A DNA stretch of 54,174 nucleotides from an uncultured Thioclava sp. Its GTDB lineage: Bacteria; Pseudomonadota; Alphaproteobacteria; Rhodobacterales; Rhodobacteraceae. A program made the position numbers and the translations under genes. Positions within the stretch are counted from its first letter, which is position 1, and the number at the start of each line of letters is the position of its first letter. This document shows, in pieces, positions 1 to 7,945 of the stretch. The DNA is taken from NCBI RefSeq assembly GCF_913064665.1, contig NZ_CAJYBT010000022.1, positions 1-54,174 of the forward strand. Reading direction: 5' to 3'. The notes beneath the pieces are model-generated. The model made no database searches. It had not been told where the DNA came from and saw nothing but the letters and a program-made list of their open reading frames with translations.

Positions 1-1
1 G

Positions 2-907
2 GGCTGTGGCGAGGTTGGGGGGTCGAGTCGGCTTTTGCTGATGCTGTTGTGGCTGCAAGCCGGCCGACCCACGGGCAGGAGGATGCTGGGGATGGCACCG
101 CTGTTCGGCATTAACCGGGCGACGCGCGGAGATACCCGTGTGGTCGGGCCTGTGGTGGCGATCTGGTATGCCGTCTTCATGATCCCGTTTTTCTATTGGG
201 TGCGCGAACCGCGCAAAGCCGATGCCCTGCCCGTCGCCACGGCGTTGCGCGCCGCATGGCCGGAATTGCGCGCCACCTTGCGCGCCCTGCCCAAGCGCCG
301 CTCGCTCACCTCGTTCCTCGTTTCTTCGATGTTTTACCGTGACGCGCTGAATGGCATTTACACATTCGGCGGGCTCTATGCGGCGGGCGTGCTGGGCTGG
401 TCGATCACGATGATCGGCATTTTCGGCATTCTCGCGATCATTACCGGGGCGATCTTTGCGTGGCTTGGCGGCAAGGCCGATGATCGCTTTGGTCCGAAAT
501 CGGTGATCGTGGCCAATGTGGTGATCCTGACGGCGGTGGTGATCGGCGTCGTGTTCATCTCGCGCGACCATGTCTTTGGTATCGCCGTGCCGCCTGGCAG
601 CTCGCTGCCCGATATCGCCTTTTACGTTCTGGGTGGGCTGATCGGGGCCTGCGGGGGCGCGCTGCAATCGGCGAGCCGCACAATGATGGTGCGTCAGGCT
701 GACCCCGAGAAAATCACTGAACATTTCGGCCTCTACGCCTTGTCGGGCAAGGCCACCGCCTTTATCGCACCGCTCGCGATTGGGATCACCACGCAGATCA
801 GTGACAATCAGTCCACCGGCATCACCCCGATTATCGTGCTTTTGATTTTGGGCCTTATCCTGCTAGGTTTCGTCAAGACCAACGGAGATCCGCAGCCCGA
901 AGGGTAA
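2..907 (+). CDS. UMF1-type MFS transporter, C-terminal part (5' end outside window)
   Basis: This is the C-terminal two thirds of a major facilitator protein of the UMF1/Atg22-like group, an inner-membrane permease of unknown substrate. Open reading continues to the left edge with no convincing start; the first ATG in frame (35) is internal, since a complete family member would be about 430-450 residues. Visible marks are the segment VVGPVVAIWYAVFMIPFF, a cytoplasmic loop rich in Arg/Ala, and five to six further hydrophobic spans ending in a Leu-rich helix. The first ten codons read GEVGGSSR where the family usually has an aromatic residue and a hydrophobic stretch, so the first 30 nt may be poor sequence. 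mepA starts 3 nt downstream, so the two are probably cotranscribed. Family call is good; substrate unknown. Confidence 0.75.
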   Translation, partial: GCGEVGGSSRLLLMLLWLQAGRPTGRRMLGMAPLFGINRATRGDTRVVGPVVAIWYAVFMIPFFYWVREPRKADALPVATALRAAWPELRATLRALPKRRSLTSFLVSSMFYRDALNGIYTFGGLYAAGVLGWSITMIGIFGILAIITGAIFAWLGGKADDRFGPKSVIVANVVILTAVVIGVVFISRDHVFGIAVPPGSSLPDIAFYVLGGLIGACGGALQSASRTMMVRQADPEKITEHFGLYALSGKATAFIAPLAIGITTQISDNQSTGITPIIVLLILGLILLGFVKTNGDPQPEG

Positions 908-910
908 CCC

Positions 911-1807
911 ATGTTTCGTTTTTTGATTATCGCCAGTGTTTCCTTAGTCACCTCGCTCTCTCCGGCCCTGTCCGAGCCCTTGGCCCGCCAACTCTTCGGC
1001 GCGAAATCGGCGCCCTCGCAACAAGCGCCGCAAGCGATCGGGTTCTACTCACGCGGCTGTGCGGCGGGATTGCAGGCGATGCCGCAGACCGGGCCGACAT
1101 GGCAGGCGATGCGGCTGTCGCGCAATCGCAACTGGGGCCAGCCCGAGATGATCGCCTATTTGCAGGATCTATCGCGCTACGCGGCCAGCCTGCCGGGCTG
1201 GAAAGGTCTCTATATCGGCGATATTTCGCAGCCGCGCGGCGGGCCGATGACGGGGGGGCATGCCAGCCACCAGATCGGGCTGGATGCCGATGTCTGGATG
1301 CTGCCGCCGCAACGTCTTGATCTGAGCCGGGCGCAGCGCGAGAAAATCTCGTCGATCTCGGTGCGCTCCGCCGATCAGCGCCGTACCAATGGCAACTGGA
1401 CGCCGCAACATATGGCACTGCTGCGCCATGCTGCTTCTGATCCGCGTGTAGAACGCGTCTTCGTCACGGCCGCCGCCAAGATCGCGATGTGCAACGCGGC
1501 GCCGCGCAATGATCGCGCCTGGTTGCAAAAAATCCGCCCGATTTACGGCCATAACACGCATTTTCATGTGCGCCTCAAATGCCCGCCCGGTGCGCGCTAT
1601 TGTCAGGCGCAAAAGCCCACGGTGGCGACGCTCTCCAAAGGGGGAGATGGCTGTGATGAGACGCTGAACTGGTGGGTGACCGATTATCTCAACCCGCCGA
1701 AAACCACTGCGCCGCCCAAGAAGAAAGGCCCGCGCAAGAAAAACGCCAAGACCTATGTCATGGCGGATCTGCCCAGCCAATGCCGCGCCGTTTTGTCCGC
1801 ACGCTGA
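911..1807 (+). CDS. mepA: Penicillin-insensitive murein endopeptidase MepA
   Basis: A periplasmic metallopeptidase of family M74 (LAS fold) that cuts D-Ala-mDAP cross-links in peptidoglycan. A signal peptide covers about residues 1-21 (hydrophobic core FLIIASVSLV, cleavage near ALS-EP). The metal-binding signature GGHASHQIGLDADVWM lies at residues 115-130 with H117, H120 and D127, and the second zinc element HFH is at 217-219. At 298 residues it is slightly longer than the E. coli enzyme because of a basic Pro/Lys-rich stretch near the C-terminus (PKKKGPRKKN). It follows the transporter by 3 nt and its last 28 nt overlap the next gene. Family identity is firm. Confidence 0.95.
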   Translation: MFRFLIIASVSLVTSLSPALSEPLARQLFGAKSAPSQQAPQAIGFYSRGCAAGLQAMPQTGPTWQAMRLSRNRNWGQPEMIAYLQDLSRYAASLPGWKGLYIGDISQPRGGPMTGGHASHQIGLDADVWMLPPQRLDLSRAQREKISSISVRSADQRRTNGNWTPQHMALLRHAASDPRVERVFVTAAAKIAMCNAAPRNDRAWLQKIRPIYGHNTHFHVRLKCPPGARYCQAQKPTVATLSKGGDGCDETLNWWVTDYLNPPKTTAPPKKKGPRKKNAKTYVMADLPSQCRAVLSAR

Positions 1808-2700
1808 TTGCAGGGGTGCTGGCGCTGGGGTTTGCGGGGCTGTCAGCCGCCGCCGACCCTGTGCGTGCGCAATTCCTGCAATCCTATCGCTGGCAGATCC
1901 CGGATCAGCCCCTTTTCGGTGGCTTCTCGGGGTTTGAGATCGGCCCGCAGGGGCGCGATTTCGTCACCCAATCAGATCGCGCGACGCTGTGGCGCGGTCA
2001 AATTCAGCGCGATGCGCAGGGCGAGATCATCGGGATTGCCCTGACGTCGGGGCCAACCAAGCTGCATGACGCCAAGGGCGCGCTGATGACGCGTCGCTTT
2101 GCCGATTCCGAAGGCTTGGCGCTTGCGCCTGACGGATCGGTCTATCTGTCGTTCGAAGGCGTCGCCCGCGTGGCCCATTTCGCAACCGATGGCGGCCCGG
2201 CACGCGATCTACCGCGTCCCGAGGCGTTCAAAAATATGCAGCGCAACTCCTCGTTTGAATCGCTGGCAATTGCACCCGATGGCACGCTTTACACGATGCC
2301 CGAACGCTCTGGCTCGCTGGATGCCCCTTTCCCGATCTGGCGCTATCGCAACGGCGAATGGAGCCAACCTTTCGACATCCCGCGCGCGGGCGATTGGCTG
2401 CCAGTGGGCGCAGATTTCGGCCCCGACGGGCGGCTTTACGTGCTGGAGCGCGACTTTTGGGGGTTGTTGGGCTTTCTCACCCGCGTGCAGGTGTTTGACA
2501 TCACCGGTGACACGCTAAGTGGCGGCGACGTGCTGATCCAGACCGGACCGGGCAAGCATGACAACCTCGAAGGCATTTCCGCTTGGCGCGATAGCACCGG
2601 AGCGATCCGTCTGACGATGATCTCGGATGACAATTTCCGCATCTTCCAGCGCACCGAAATTGTCGAATACCGCCTGCCGCCGAACCCCGAAGGGGATTGA
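1780..2700 (+). CDS. Secreted esterase-like/phytase-like beta-propeller protein
   Basis: A protein of about 306 residues with a signal peptide (MPRRFVRTLIAGVLALGFAG, cleavage near ADPVRA), matching the phytase-like group (esterase-like activity of phytase family). Motifs typical of such propellers are visible: DSEGLALAPDGSVYLSFE, SLAIAPDGTLYTMPER and GPDGRLYVLERDF, three blade-like repeats of the form APDGxxY. The reading frame is open upstream of 1780, but that extension has no signal sequence, so ATG 1780 is chosen. It overlaps the end of mepA by 28 nt, implying translational coupling. The real substrate of this family is uncertain; phosphatase or esterase activity is inferred only from the family name. 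Confidence 0.8.
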   Translation: MPRRFVRTLIAGVLALGFAGLSAAADPVRAQFLQSYRWQIPDQPLFGGFSGFEIGPQGRDFVTQSDRATLWRGQIQRDAQGEIIGIALTSGPTKLHDAKGALMTRRFADSEGLALAPDGSVYLSFEGVARVAHFATDGGPARDLPRPEAFKNMQRNSSFESLAIAPDGTLYTMPERSGSLDAPFPIWRYRNGEWSQPFDIPRAGDWLPVGADFGPDGRLYVLERDFWGLLGFLTRVQVFDITGDTLSGGDVLIQTGPGKHDNLEGISAWRDSTGAIRLTMISDDNFRIFQRTEIVEYRLPPNPEGD

Positions 2701-2733
2701 CGCACGCGCATCATCGGCGTATCGCGCGCCCTT

Positions 2734-2750
2734 GCTTGGATCGACCAAGC
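2734..2750 (+). other. Small hairpin between phytase-like gene and yhhQ
   Basis: GCTTGG, loop ATCGA, CCAAGC: a perfect 6-bp stem in the 82-nt gap before the queuosine-precursor transporter. There is no T-run after it, so it is a weak terminator at best. I looked for a preQ1-I or preQ1-II riboswitch here and could not fit one. Confidence 0.4.
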
Positions 2751-2782
2751 CATGTCCCCGCTACCATGTAAAAACGGATGAA

Positions 2783-3418
2783 ATGATGACCCGCTTCCTA
2801 CCTGGCATTCTTGCCATGGCCATTATCGTTGTGGCCTCCAATATTCTCGTGCAATTCCTCGTCGGCGATTGGCTGACCTGGGGCGCGTTCACTTATCCCT
2901 TCGCCTTTCTCGTCAATGACGTGATGAACCGCGTCTACGGGCCCGCCGCCGCGCGCCGTGTGGTGTTTGCCGGTTTCGTCGCCGGCGTGGCCTGCTCGCT
3001 CATCGGCTCTCAGATCATGCTGCAAGGCGATGGCTACACCTACCCCGCAGTGACCTTGCGCATCGCGCTGGGCTCGGGCGCGGCCTTCCTTGTGGCGCAA
3101 CTGACCGACGTGTTCATCTTTGACAAACTGCGCAACGGGGTGTGGTGGCGCGCGCCTGCGGTGTCCACGCTAATCGGGGCCTCGCTCGATACGATGATCT
3201 TCTTCTCGATCGCGTTTTCGGCCACGCTGACCTTCATCGAGCCGTCCAATGACGTGTCTTGGGCGGGGGCGCATCTGCCGCTTCTGGGGCTTGGCCCGGA
3301 AGTGCCGCTTTGGGTGTCGCTCGCTTGCGCCGATTGGCTTGTAAAACTTGCCCTGACTTTAATCGCACTGCTGCCTTTCAAGGCACTTGTCACAAAACTT
3401 TCTCCACGGATTGCGTAA
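2783..3418 (+). CDS. yhhQ: Queuosine precursor transporter (YhhQ/VUT family)
   Basis: An integral membrane protein of 211 residues that imports queuosine precursors (preQ0/preQ1) for tRNA modification. The call rests on the family pattern: SNILVQFLVGDWLTWGAFTY, then FLVNDVMNRVYGPAAARRVV after the first membrane spans, AQLTDVFIFDKLR in the middle and six hydrophobic segments in all. Two consecutive ATGs (2783 and 2786) are possible starts; the longer upstream frame begins inside the previous gene and lacks family features. The Shine-Dalgarno is weak. The gene ends 50 nt before the structured small transcript at 3470. Confident on family. Confidence 0.9.
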   Translation: MMTRFLPGILAMAIIVVASNILVQFLVGDWLTWGAFTYPFAFLVNDVMNRVYGPAAARRVVFAGFVAGVACSLIGSQIMLQGDGYTYPAVTLRIALGSGAAFLVAQLTDVFIFDKLRNGVWWRAPAVSTLIGASLDTMIFFSIAFSATLTFIEPSNDVSWAGAHLPLLGLGPEVPLWVSLACADWLVKLALTLIALLPFKALVTKLSPRIA

Positions 3419-3425
3419 AAAAACT

Positions 3426-3448
3426 TGTCACACACAAAATATGTGGCA
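3426..3448 (+). promoter_or_regulatory. Near-palindrome TGTCACA-N9-TGTGGCA upstream of the small transcript
   Basis: Two 7-nt arms (3426-3432 and 3442-3448) form an inverted repeat with one mismatch, inside an AT-rich stretch just after yhhQ. It lies about 20-40 nt upstream of the small reading frame at 3470/3488, where an operator or promoter element would be expected. A clear -35/-10 pair could not be fixed. Low confidence. Confidence 0.3.
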
Positions 3449-3487
3449 GGCTGTGGATAACGGCAACGCATGAAAGGAGGTGGTCCA

Positions 3488-3544
3488 GTGTCTAGAGTGA
3501 TAGTGGAGAGAGGTGTCGGGACAGTGAGGGGGGCCGTGGCCTGA
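3488..3544 (+). CDS. 18-residue reading frame after a perfect extended Shine-Dalgarno
   Basis: GTG start at 3488, stop TGA at 3542-3544, product MSRVIVERGVGTVRGAVA. GGAGG (3476-3480) sits 7 nt before the GTG, ideal spacing; an in-frame ATG at 3470 would give 24 residues (MKGGGPV...) but would place the Shine-Dalgarno inside the coding sequence. The peptide is rich in Val, Arg and Gly, with no signal or membrane segment. The unusually long complementarity to 16S rRNA and the downstream sequence that can mask it suggest a regulated leader peptide or small protein. I do not recognise a family; comparison with related genomes would show whether the codons are conserved at synonymous sites. Confidence 0.5.
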   Translation: MSRVIVERGVGTVRGAVA

Positions 3545-3627
3545 GGGCAAACCCTGGGGCAAAAGAACCCTGACTGGGACGGCTGGATCCTTCGGACCCT
3601 AACCGGACCATCTCCGTAGATCTCGGA

Positions 3628-3655
3628 GGGCCGTCTCACATCGAGACGGCCCTTT
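3628..3655 (+). terminator. Rho-independent terminator of the small transcript
   Basis: A perfect 10-bp stem GGGCCGTCTC (3628-3637) and GAGACGGCCC (3643-3652) with loop ACATC, followed by TTT. A second hairpin CTCCG-N7-CGGAG abuts it on the 5' side. It lies 113 nt before xseB and separates the small transcript from the isoprenoid operon. Confidence 0.75.
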
Positions 3656-3767
3656 CCGTATTGTGATCGCGTCCAGATATCAGGCGACAGACCGCGCGTC
3701 CTGCCTTGCAGGGCTGGACGTTGAGGCCATTTGGTGGCATCCCGAAGACCAAGCAAGGAGCGAGCGA

Positions 3768-4016
3768 ATGAGCGATGAACAGCCCGACGTAAAAACCCTC
3801 AGCTTCGAGCAGGCGATGAAGGCCCTCGAAGACGTTGTCAGCCAGTTGGAACATGGCGATGTGGCGCTGGATCGCTCGATTGCGCTGTATGAACGCGGTG
3901 CCGAGCTGAAAGCGCGCTGTGCCAAGCTGCTCAAAGAGGCTGAGGAACGGGTCGAAAAAATCACCCTTGGCGCCGATGGCGCGCCGCAGGGCACGACCCC
4001 GGTCGACGGGCTGTAA
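3768..4016 (+). CDS. xseB: Exodeoxyribonuclease VII small subunit
   Basis: An 82-residue acidic helical protein that binds the large subunit XseA to form exonuclease VII, a single-strand-specific nuclease. The pattern SFEQAMKALEDVVSQLEHGDVALDRSIALYERG is typical of the family (residues about 12-44), followed by CAKLLKEAEERVEKI. ATG 3768 is preceded by AAGGAG at 3755-3760, so the longer upstream frame is rejected. The stop codon is directly followed by the ispA start codon at 4017. Clustering of xseB with ispA and dxs is common in proteobacteria. xseA is not in the window. Confidence 0.95.
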   Translation: MSDEQPDVKTLSFEQAMKALEDVVSQLEHGDVALDRSIALYERGAELKARCAKLLKEAEERVEKITLGADGAPQGTTPVDGL

Positions 4017-4883
4017 ATGTTCAACGCGCGTCTGTCAGAGGTCCAAGCTGCGGTGCAAACGGCGCTTGATGAGGCCGTGGCGCGCCAGCCCGAAGGCCCT
4101 CTGCGCGCGCCGATGCATTACGCGCTGCAAGGCGGCAAACGCTTGCGGGCGTTTCTCGTGCTCGAAAGTGCGGCCTTATTCGATCTCCCGCAAGCCCAAG
4201 CCATGCCCGCCGCCGCTGCCGTCGAGGCGCTGCATGCTTTCAGTCTCGTGCATGATGATATGCCCTGCATGGATGACGATGATCTGCGCCGCGGCCAGCC
4301 CACTGTTCACGTCAAATGGGATGAGGCCACCGCCGTTCTGACGGGCGATGCGCTGCAAACGCTGGCGTTTGAGCTGTGTTGTGATCCGATTTTGGGCGCG
4401 CCTGAACGCCGGATCGCGCTGGTCGAGGCTTTGGCCAAATCGACTGGGGCGGCTGGGATGTGTCATGGCCAAGCGCTGGATATTGCCGCTGAAACCGCAA
4501 GCACACCGCTGACCCTTGAGCAGATTATCGCCTTGCAAGCGGGCAAGACTGGCGCGCTGATTTCCTTTTCGGCGCGCGCTGGGGCAATTTTGGCTGGGGC
4601 CGATCAAACCGCGCTGCGGATCTATTCTGATGCGGTGGGTCTCGCCTTTCAGATCGCGGATGACATTCTCGATGTGACCGGCGATGAGGCCGCAACCGGC
4701 AAGCGTGTTGGCAAGGATGCGCTGGCGGGCAAGGCGACCTTTGTGTCTTTGCTGGGCCTGAGCGGCGCGCAGACCCGTGCCGCTGAGTTGATCGAAACCG
4801 CGACAGATGTGCTCTCTGCCTATGGCGACAAGGCGGAAAACTTGCGAGAGGCCGCGCGTTTCGTTATCTCCCGTAGAACTTGA
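4017..4883 (+). CDS. ispA: Farnesyl/geranyl diphosphate synthase
   Basis: A trans-prenyltransferase (288 residues) that condenses isopentenyl diphosphate with allylic diphosphates in the cytoplasm. The first Asp-rich motif [10 protein letters not shown] is at residues 80-89 and the second, DDILD, at 215-219. [13 protein letters not shown] (38-50) carries the Lys/Arg that bind diphosphate. The four residues between the Asp pairs of the first motif and the overall length fit short-chain (C15) bacterial FPP synthases. The gene abuts xseB with no gap and precedes dxs by 19 nt, so enzyme and precursor supply are likely made from one mRNA. Confidence 0.93.
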   Translation: MFNARLSEVQAAVQTALDEAVARQPEGPLRAPMHYALQGGKRLRAFLVLESAALFDLPQAQAMPAAAAVEALHAFSLVHDDMPCMDDDDLRRGQPTVHVKWDEATAVLTGDALQTLAFELCCDPILGAPERRIALVEALAKSTGAAGMCHGQALDIAAETASTPLTLEQIIALQAGKTGALISFSARAGAILAGADQTALRIYSDAVGLAFQIADDILDVTGDEAATGKRVGKDALAGKATFVSLLGLSGAQTRAAELIETATDVLSAYGDKAENLREAARFVISRRT

Positions 4884-4902
4884 GCCATCCGAAAGCACCC
4901 AA

Positions 4903-6828
4903 ATGAGCGATAGCGCCTCCCCCCTGACTGCAACCCCGATCCTTGATCGGGTGCGTTTGCCTGCGGACATGAAAGGGCTGTCGGATCTTGAGCTGAAAAA
5001 GCTGGCCGAAGAATTGCGCAGCGAAACCATTTCCGCAGTGTCACAAACCGGCGGGCATCTTGGGGCAGGGCTGGGCGTGGTCGAGTTGACTGTGGCGCTG
5101 CATGCCGTGTTTGACGCGCCGCGCGACAAGATCATCTGGGATGTCGGCCATCAATGCTACCCGCATAAAATCCTGACCGGGCGGCGCGACCGCATCCGGA
5201 CCCTGCGCATGAAAGACGGGCTGTCGGGTTTCACGAAACGCTCGGAAAGCCCCTATGACGCGTTCGGCGCGGGGCATAGCTCGACCTCGATCTCGGCGGC
5301 TGTCGGATTCACGATGGGGCGCGAGTTGGGCGCGGAGACCGGCGACGCGATTGCGGTGATCGGTGATGGCGCGATGTCGGGCGGCATGGCGTTTGAGGCG
5401 ATGAACCACGCAGGCCACTTGGGCAAGCGGATGTTTGTCGTGCTCAACGATAATGAAATGTCGATTGCCCCGCCGGTTGGCGCCCTGTCGTCTTATCTGA
5501 CCCGGCTTTACGCTGAGGGACCGGTGCAAGACCTCAAGGAAGTCGCCAAGGGCGCTGCGCGGGCTTTCCTCCCCGAGGCGTTCCACGAAGGCGCGCGCCG
5601 TGCCAAGGAAATGCTCAAGGGCATGGCGATGGGCGGCACCCTGTTCGAAGAGCTTGGTTTTACCTATGTCGGGCCGGTCGATGGTCATGATCTTGATCAG
5701 CTTTTGCCGGTGCTGCGCATGCTCAAGACCCGCGCCAAGGGGCCTGTGCTAATCCATGCGCTGACGAAAAAGGGCAAAGGCTATACCCATGCCGAAAGCC
5801 GCCCCGATGGCGGCCATGCGACCGCCAAATTCGACGTCGCGACCGGCACGCAGGTCAAGGCGATCTCGAATGCGCCCAGCTATACCAAGGTCTTCGCCGA
5901 AAGCCTGATCAAGGAAGCCGCGAAGGACGAAAAAATCGTGGCGATCACGGCGGCGATGCCTGATGGCACCGGGCTGAATATGTTTGCCCAACTCTATCCG
6001 CGCCGCTGCTTTGATGTGGGTATTGCCGAACAGCACGCGGTGACCTTCTCGGCCGGGCTTGCGGCCTCGGGGATGAAACCGTTCTGCGCGATCTACTCGA
6101 CCTTCCTGCAACGCGGCTACGATCAGATCGTGCATGACGTGGCGATTCAACGCCTTCCCGTGCGCTTTGCCATCGACCGCGCCGGGCTTGTGGGCGCCGA
6201 TGGCGCGACCCATGCGGGCAGCTTCGATGTGGGCTTCATGGCCAGCCTGCCGGGCATGGTGGTGATGGCCGCCGCCGATGAGGCCGATCTGGTGCATATG
6301 GTCGCCACCGCCGCCGCCTATGACGCGGGCCCCATCGCGTTCCGCTATCCGCGCGGCGAGGGGATGGGCGTGGAGATGCCCGAAACTGGCGTGCCGCTGG
6401 AAATCGGCAAAGGCCGGATGATCGCCGAAGGGGGCCGCGTCGCGATTCTCAGCTACGGCACCCGTCTGGCCGAAGTCCTCAAGGCGCGCGAAGCGTTGCA
6501 GGCGCGCGGTCTTGCGCCGACTGTTGCGGATGCGCGTTTCGCCAAGCCGCTCGACACCGATCTGATCGACCAGCTCGTCGCCAATCACGAGGCGCTGATC
6601 TGCATCGAAGAGGGCGCGATTGGCGGCTTTGGCAGCCATGTCGCGCAGTACCTAGCCGATCAGGGCGTGTTTGATCGTGGCTTCAAGTTCCGCTCGATGG
6701 TGTTGCCCGACACGTTCATCGACCATGCCTCGCCCGAGGATATGTATCGCTCGGCGGGGATGGAGGCGTCTCAGATCGAGGCCAAGGTGCTGGAGGTGCT
6801 CGGGGTGGCCGTGGCCAAGCGCGCCTGA
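4903..6828 (+). CDS. dxs: 1-deoxy-D-xylulose-5-phosphate synthase
   Basis: A thiamine-diphosphate enzyme of 641 residues that joins pyruvate and glyceraldehyde 3-phosphate, the entry step of the MEP isoprenoid pathway and a source of thiamine and pyridoxal precursors. Visible marks are [18 protein letters not shown] (residues 50-67), [16 protein letters not shown] (81-96), the ThDP motif [15 protein letters not shown] (154-168) with NDN at 182-184, and [17 protein letters not shown] in the second half, which holds the activating Glu. ATG 4903 gives the usual N-terminus ([17 protein letters not shown]); an open extension to 4807 lies inside ispA and is discarded. Confidence 0.96.
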   Translation: MSDSASPLTATPILDRVRLPADMKGLSDLELKKLAEELRSETISAVSQTGGHLGAGLGVVELTVALHAVFDAPRDKIIWDVGHQCYPHKILTGRRDRIRTLRMKDGLSGFTKRSESPYDAFGAGHSSTSISAAVGFTMGRELGAETGDAIAVIGDGAMSGGMAFEAMNHAGHLGKRMFVVLNDNEMSIAPPVGALSSYLTRLYAEGPVQDLKEVAKGAARAFLPEAFHEGARRAKEMLKGMAMGGTLFEELGFTYVGPVDGHDLDQLLPVLRMLKTRAKGPVLIHALTKKGKGYTHAESRPDGGHATAKFDVATGTQVKAISNAPSYTKVFAESLIKEAAKDEKIVAITAAMPDGTGLNMFAQLYPRRCFDVGIAEQHAVTFSAGLAASGMKPFCAIYSTFLQRGYDQIVHDVAIQRLPVRFAIDRAGLVGADGATHAGSFDVGFMASLPGMVVMAAADEADLVHMVATAAAYDAGPIAFRYPRGEGMGVEMPETGVPLEIGKGRMIAEGGRVAILSYGTRLAEVLKAREALQARGLAPTVADARFAKPLDTDLIDQLVANHEALICIEEGAIGGFGSHVAQYLADQGVFDRGFKFRSMVLPDTFIDHASPEDMYRSAGMEASQIEAKVLEVLGVAVAKRA

Positions 6829-6830
6829 GA

Positions 6831-6873
6831 TAAGCGGCGCTTAATTCCGGCAGGCACAAATAAGCGTGGCTTA
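6831..6873. terminator. Twin palindromes between convergent dxs and HAD genes
   Basis: TAAGC-GGC-GCTTA at 6831-6843 and TAAGC-GTG-GCTTA at 6861-6873 start exactly 30 nt apart. The second contains the HAD gene's stop codon. They may serve as weak bidirectional terminators of the two convergent genes; stems are only 5 bp and there is no T-run. Confidence 0.35.
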
Positions 6874-7488
6874 TGCGGCCTCGGTCGCACTTAGCAATCC
6901 CTCATCAACCAACCGTTGCGCCCAGCCTTCGGGCCCCTCAAACAGATGCGTTTTCCAGCCAAACGTGTGCGCCGTCGCGATATTGTCGTTGCGATCATCG
7001 GTGAACAAAAACTGATGCCCGCTCAACCCGCTCGCTGCCTCGACCATCTCATAGATTTTCGGATCGGGCTTGGTCACGCCCATATGCCCTGAGATAAAAT
7101 CGCGATCGAACGCGCGCAGGAATGGGTAATGGGTCGCGGCGAAATCATAGCTGCCAATGCCAAAATTCGTCAGCGAAAATACCGGCATCCCCTTGGCCTG
7201 AAGCGCCTTCATCAAGCGCAGCGAATGCGGAATCTCGGGCGTCGCCATCTTGATCCAGTCATCGTGCCACAGCAGGATCTTGTCACGCCATTTCGGGTGT
7301 TGATCGGCCATCGCATAGATTGTCTCGCGAAATGGCGCGCCGCGGTCGATATCGTCATTCATCGCGTGCAGATCGACCTGTGCAAACATTTCCTCGCGCT
7401 CGGAGACGGGCATGATCGCGTCGTAATAGCGCTCGGGTTGCCATTCGATCAGCACATTGCCGATGTCGAAAATCACGGCTTCAACCAT
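6871..7488 (-). CDS. HAD-superfamily hydrolase (IA, YihX-like)
   Basis: A 205-residue haloacid-dehalogenase-fold phosphatase. Motif I is [10 protein letters not shown] with the nucleophile Asp at residue 8; the usual second Asp is replaced as in the YihX/DxGN subgroup. Motif II is FSLTNFG, and motif III/IV is around KPDPKIY and FTDDRNDNI, with Asp pairs that bind Mg2+. The cap region (residues about 15-80) is helical, as in subclass I. Substrate is unknown; YihX-type members act on sugar phosphates. It is the last of a minus-strand series and its start overlaps the UPF0178 gene by 8 nt, so the two are coupled. Confidence 0.85.
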   Translation of the reverse strand: MVEAVIFDIGNVLIEWQPERYYDAIMPVSEREEMFAQVDLHAMNDDIDRGAPFRETIYAMADQHPKWRDKILLWHDDWIKMATPEIPHSLRLMKALQAKGMPVFSLTNFGIGSYDFAATHYPFLRAFDRDFISGHMGVTKPDPKIYEMVEAASGLSGHQFLFTDDRNDNIATAHTFGWKTHLFEGPEGWAQRLVDEGLLSATEAA

Positions 7489-7945
7489 TGTTTGCCTCTC
7501 TCATCGCGGCCCGCGTGATGCGATCAAGCGCATCCGCAAAGCGAGATCTGTCTGCCTTGGAAAACGGCTTGCCCCCGCCTTGGCGAAACGGGTCGGCGCT
7601 GCGCAAATCTGTCATCAAATCGCGTGTCGCCAGCACATTGCCGATATTGGCCGGTGTCAGCGCCTCGCCATCGGGGCGCAAAACGCGCGCGCCCGCGTCA
7701 ACGCATTTCGCCGCCAGCGGAATGTCATTGGTCACCACGACATCGCCGACCGTCGCGCGTTCGGCGATATACATGTCAGCAATATCAGGGCCTTGGTCGA
7801 CATAGACCATCTCAACCAACGGGTTGGGCGAGGGCCGCAACCCGCCATTGCTGACCAAGATCAGCTTCACCTTCAGTCGGGTCGCGACGGTCTCAGCCTC
7901 GGCTTTGACCGGGCAGGCATCGGCATCAATCCAGATCACTGCCAA
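7481..7945 (-). CDS. UPF0178 (YaiI/YqxD) family protein
   Basis: A 154-residue cytoplasmic protein of the DUF188 family, which has a PIN-like fold and unknown role. Typical segments are [10 protein letters not shown] at the N-terminus (acidic pair near residues 7-9), a central [20 protein letters not shown] and the C-terminal [15 protein letters not shown]. Both ends overlap neighbours (8 nt with the HAD gene, 10 nt with fghA), so the three genes are probably one transcript. Family assignment is safe, function is not known. Confidence 0.9.
   Translation of the reverse strand: MAVIWIDADACPVKAEAETVATRLKVKLILVSNGGLRPSPNPLVEMVYVDQGPDIADMYIAERATVGDVVVTNDIPLAAKCVDAGARVLRPDGEALTPANIGNVLATRDLMTDLRSADPFRQGGGKPFSKADRSRFADALDRITRAAMREANNG

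Larger units (their letters stand above)
3473..3655 (+). ncRNA. Structured small transcript (leader or small mRNA) with 16S-tail mimicry
   Basis: A compact unit of about 185 nt between yhhQ and xseB. It holds: an extended Shine-Dalgarno AAAGGAGGTGGTCCAG (3473-3488), which pairs with the 16S rRNA 3' end over 16 positions with one G-U; an 18-codon reading frame; a segment GGCTGGATCCTT (3581-3592) resembling the 16S tail; a segment GGACCATCTCC (3605-3615) able to pair with the Shine-Dalgarno over 11 positions (one G-U); a small hairpin CTCCG/CGGAG (3612-3628); and a 10-bp terminator stem (3628-3652). The layout suggests an RNA whose ribosome-binding site is masked by its own 3' part. It does not match SRP RNA, 6S RNA, tmRNA or RNase P RNA by their hallmark motifs. 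Boundaries are inferred. Confidence 0.55.

Noticed and set aside
2700-2783. preQ1 riboswitch before yhhQ
   Set aside because: The hairpin has a 5-nt loop and the tail lacks the A-rich pairing segment of preQ1-I; preQ1-II does not fit either.
3452-3460. Replication origin
   Set aside because: Only single DnaA-box sequences, with no cluster, AT-rich unwinding stretch, dnaA or repABC gene nearby.
3470-3655. SRP RNA, 6S RNA, tmRNA or RNase P RNA
   Set aside because: None of the hallmark loops or tags of these RNAs is present; the unit has a Shine-Dalgarno and terminator of its own.
5749-6639. Long antisense open frame over dxs (296 codons), and similar ones over ispA, mepA, pncB and pqiB
   Set aside because: His/Arg/Ala-rich translations without domains, opposite to well-supported genes; they arise from GC-biased third positions.
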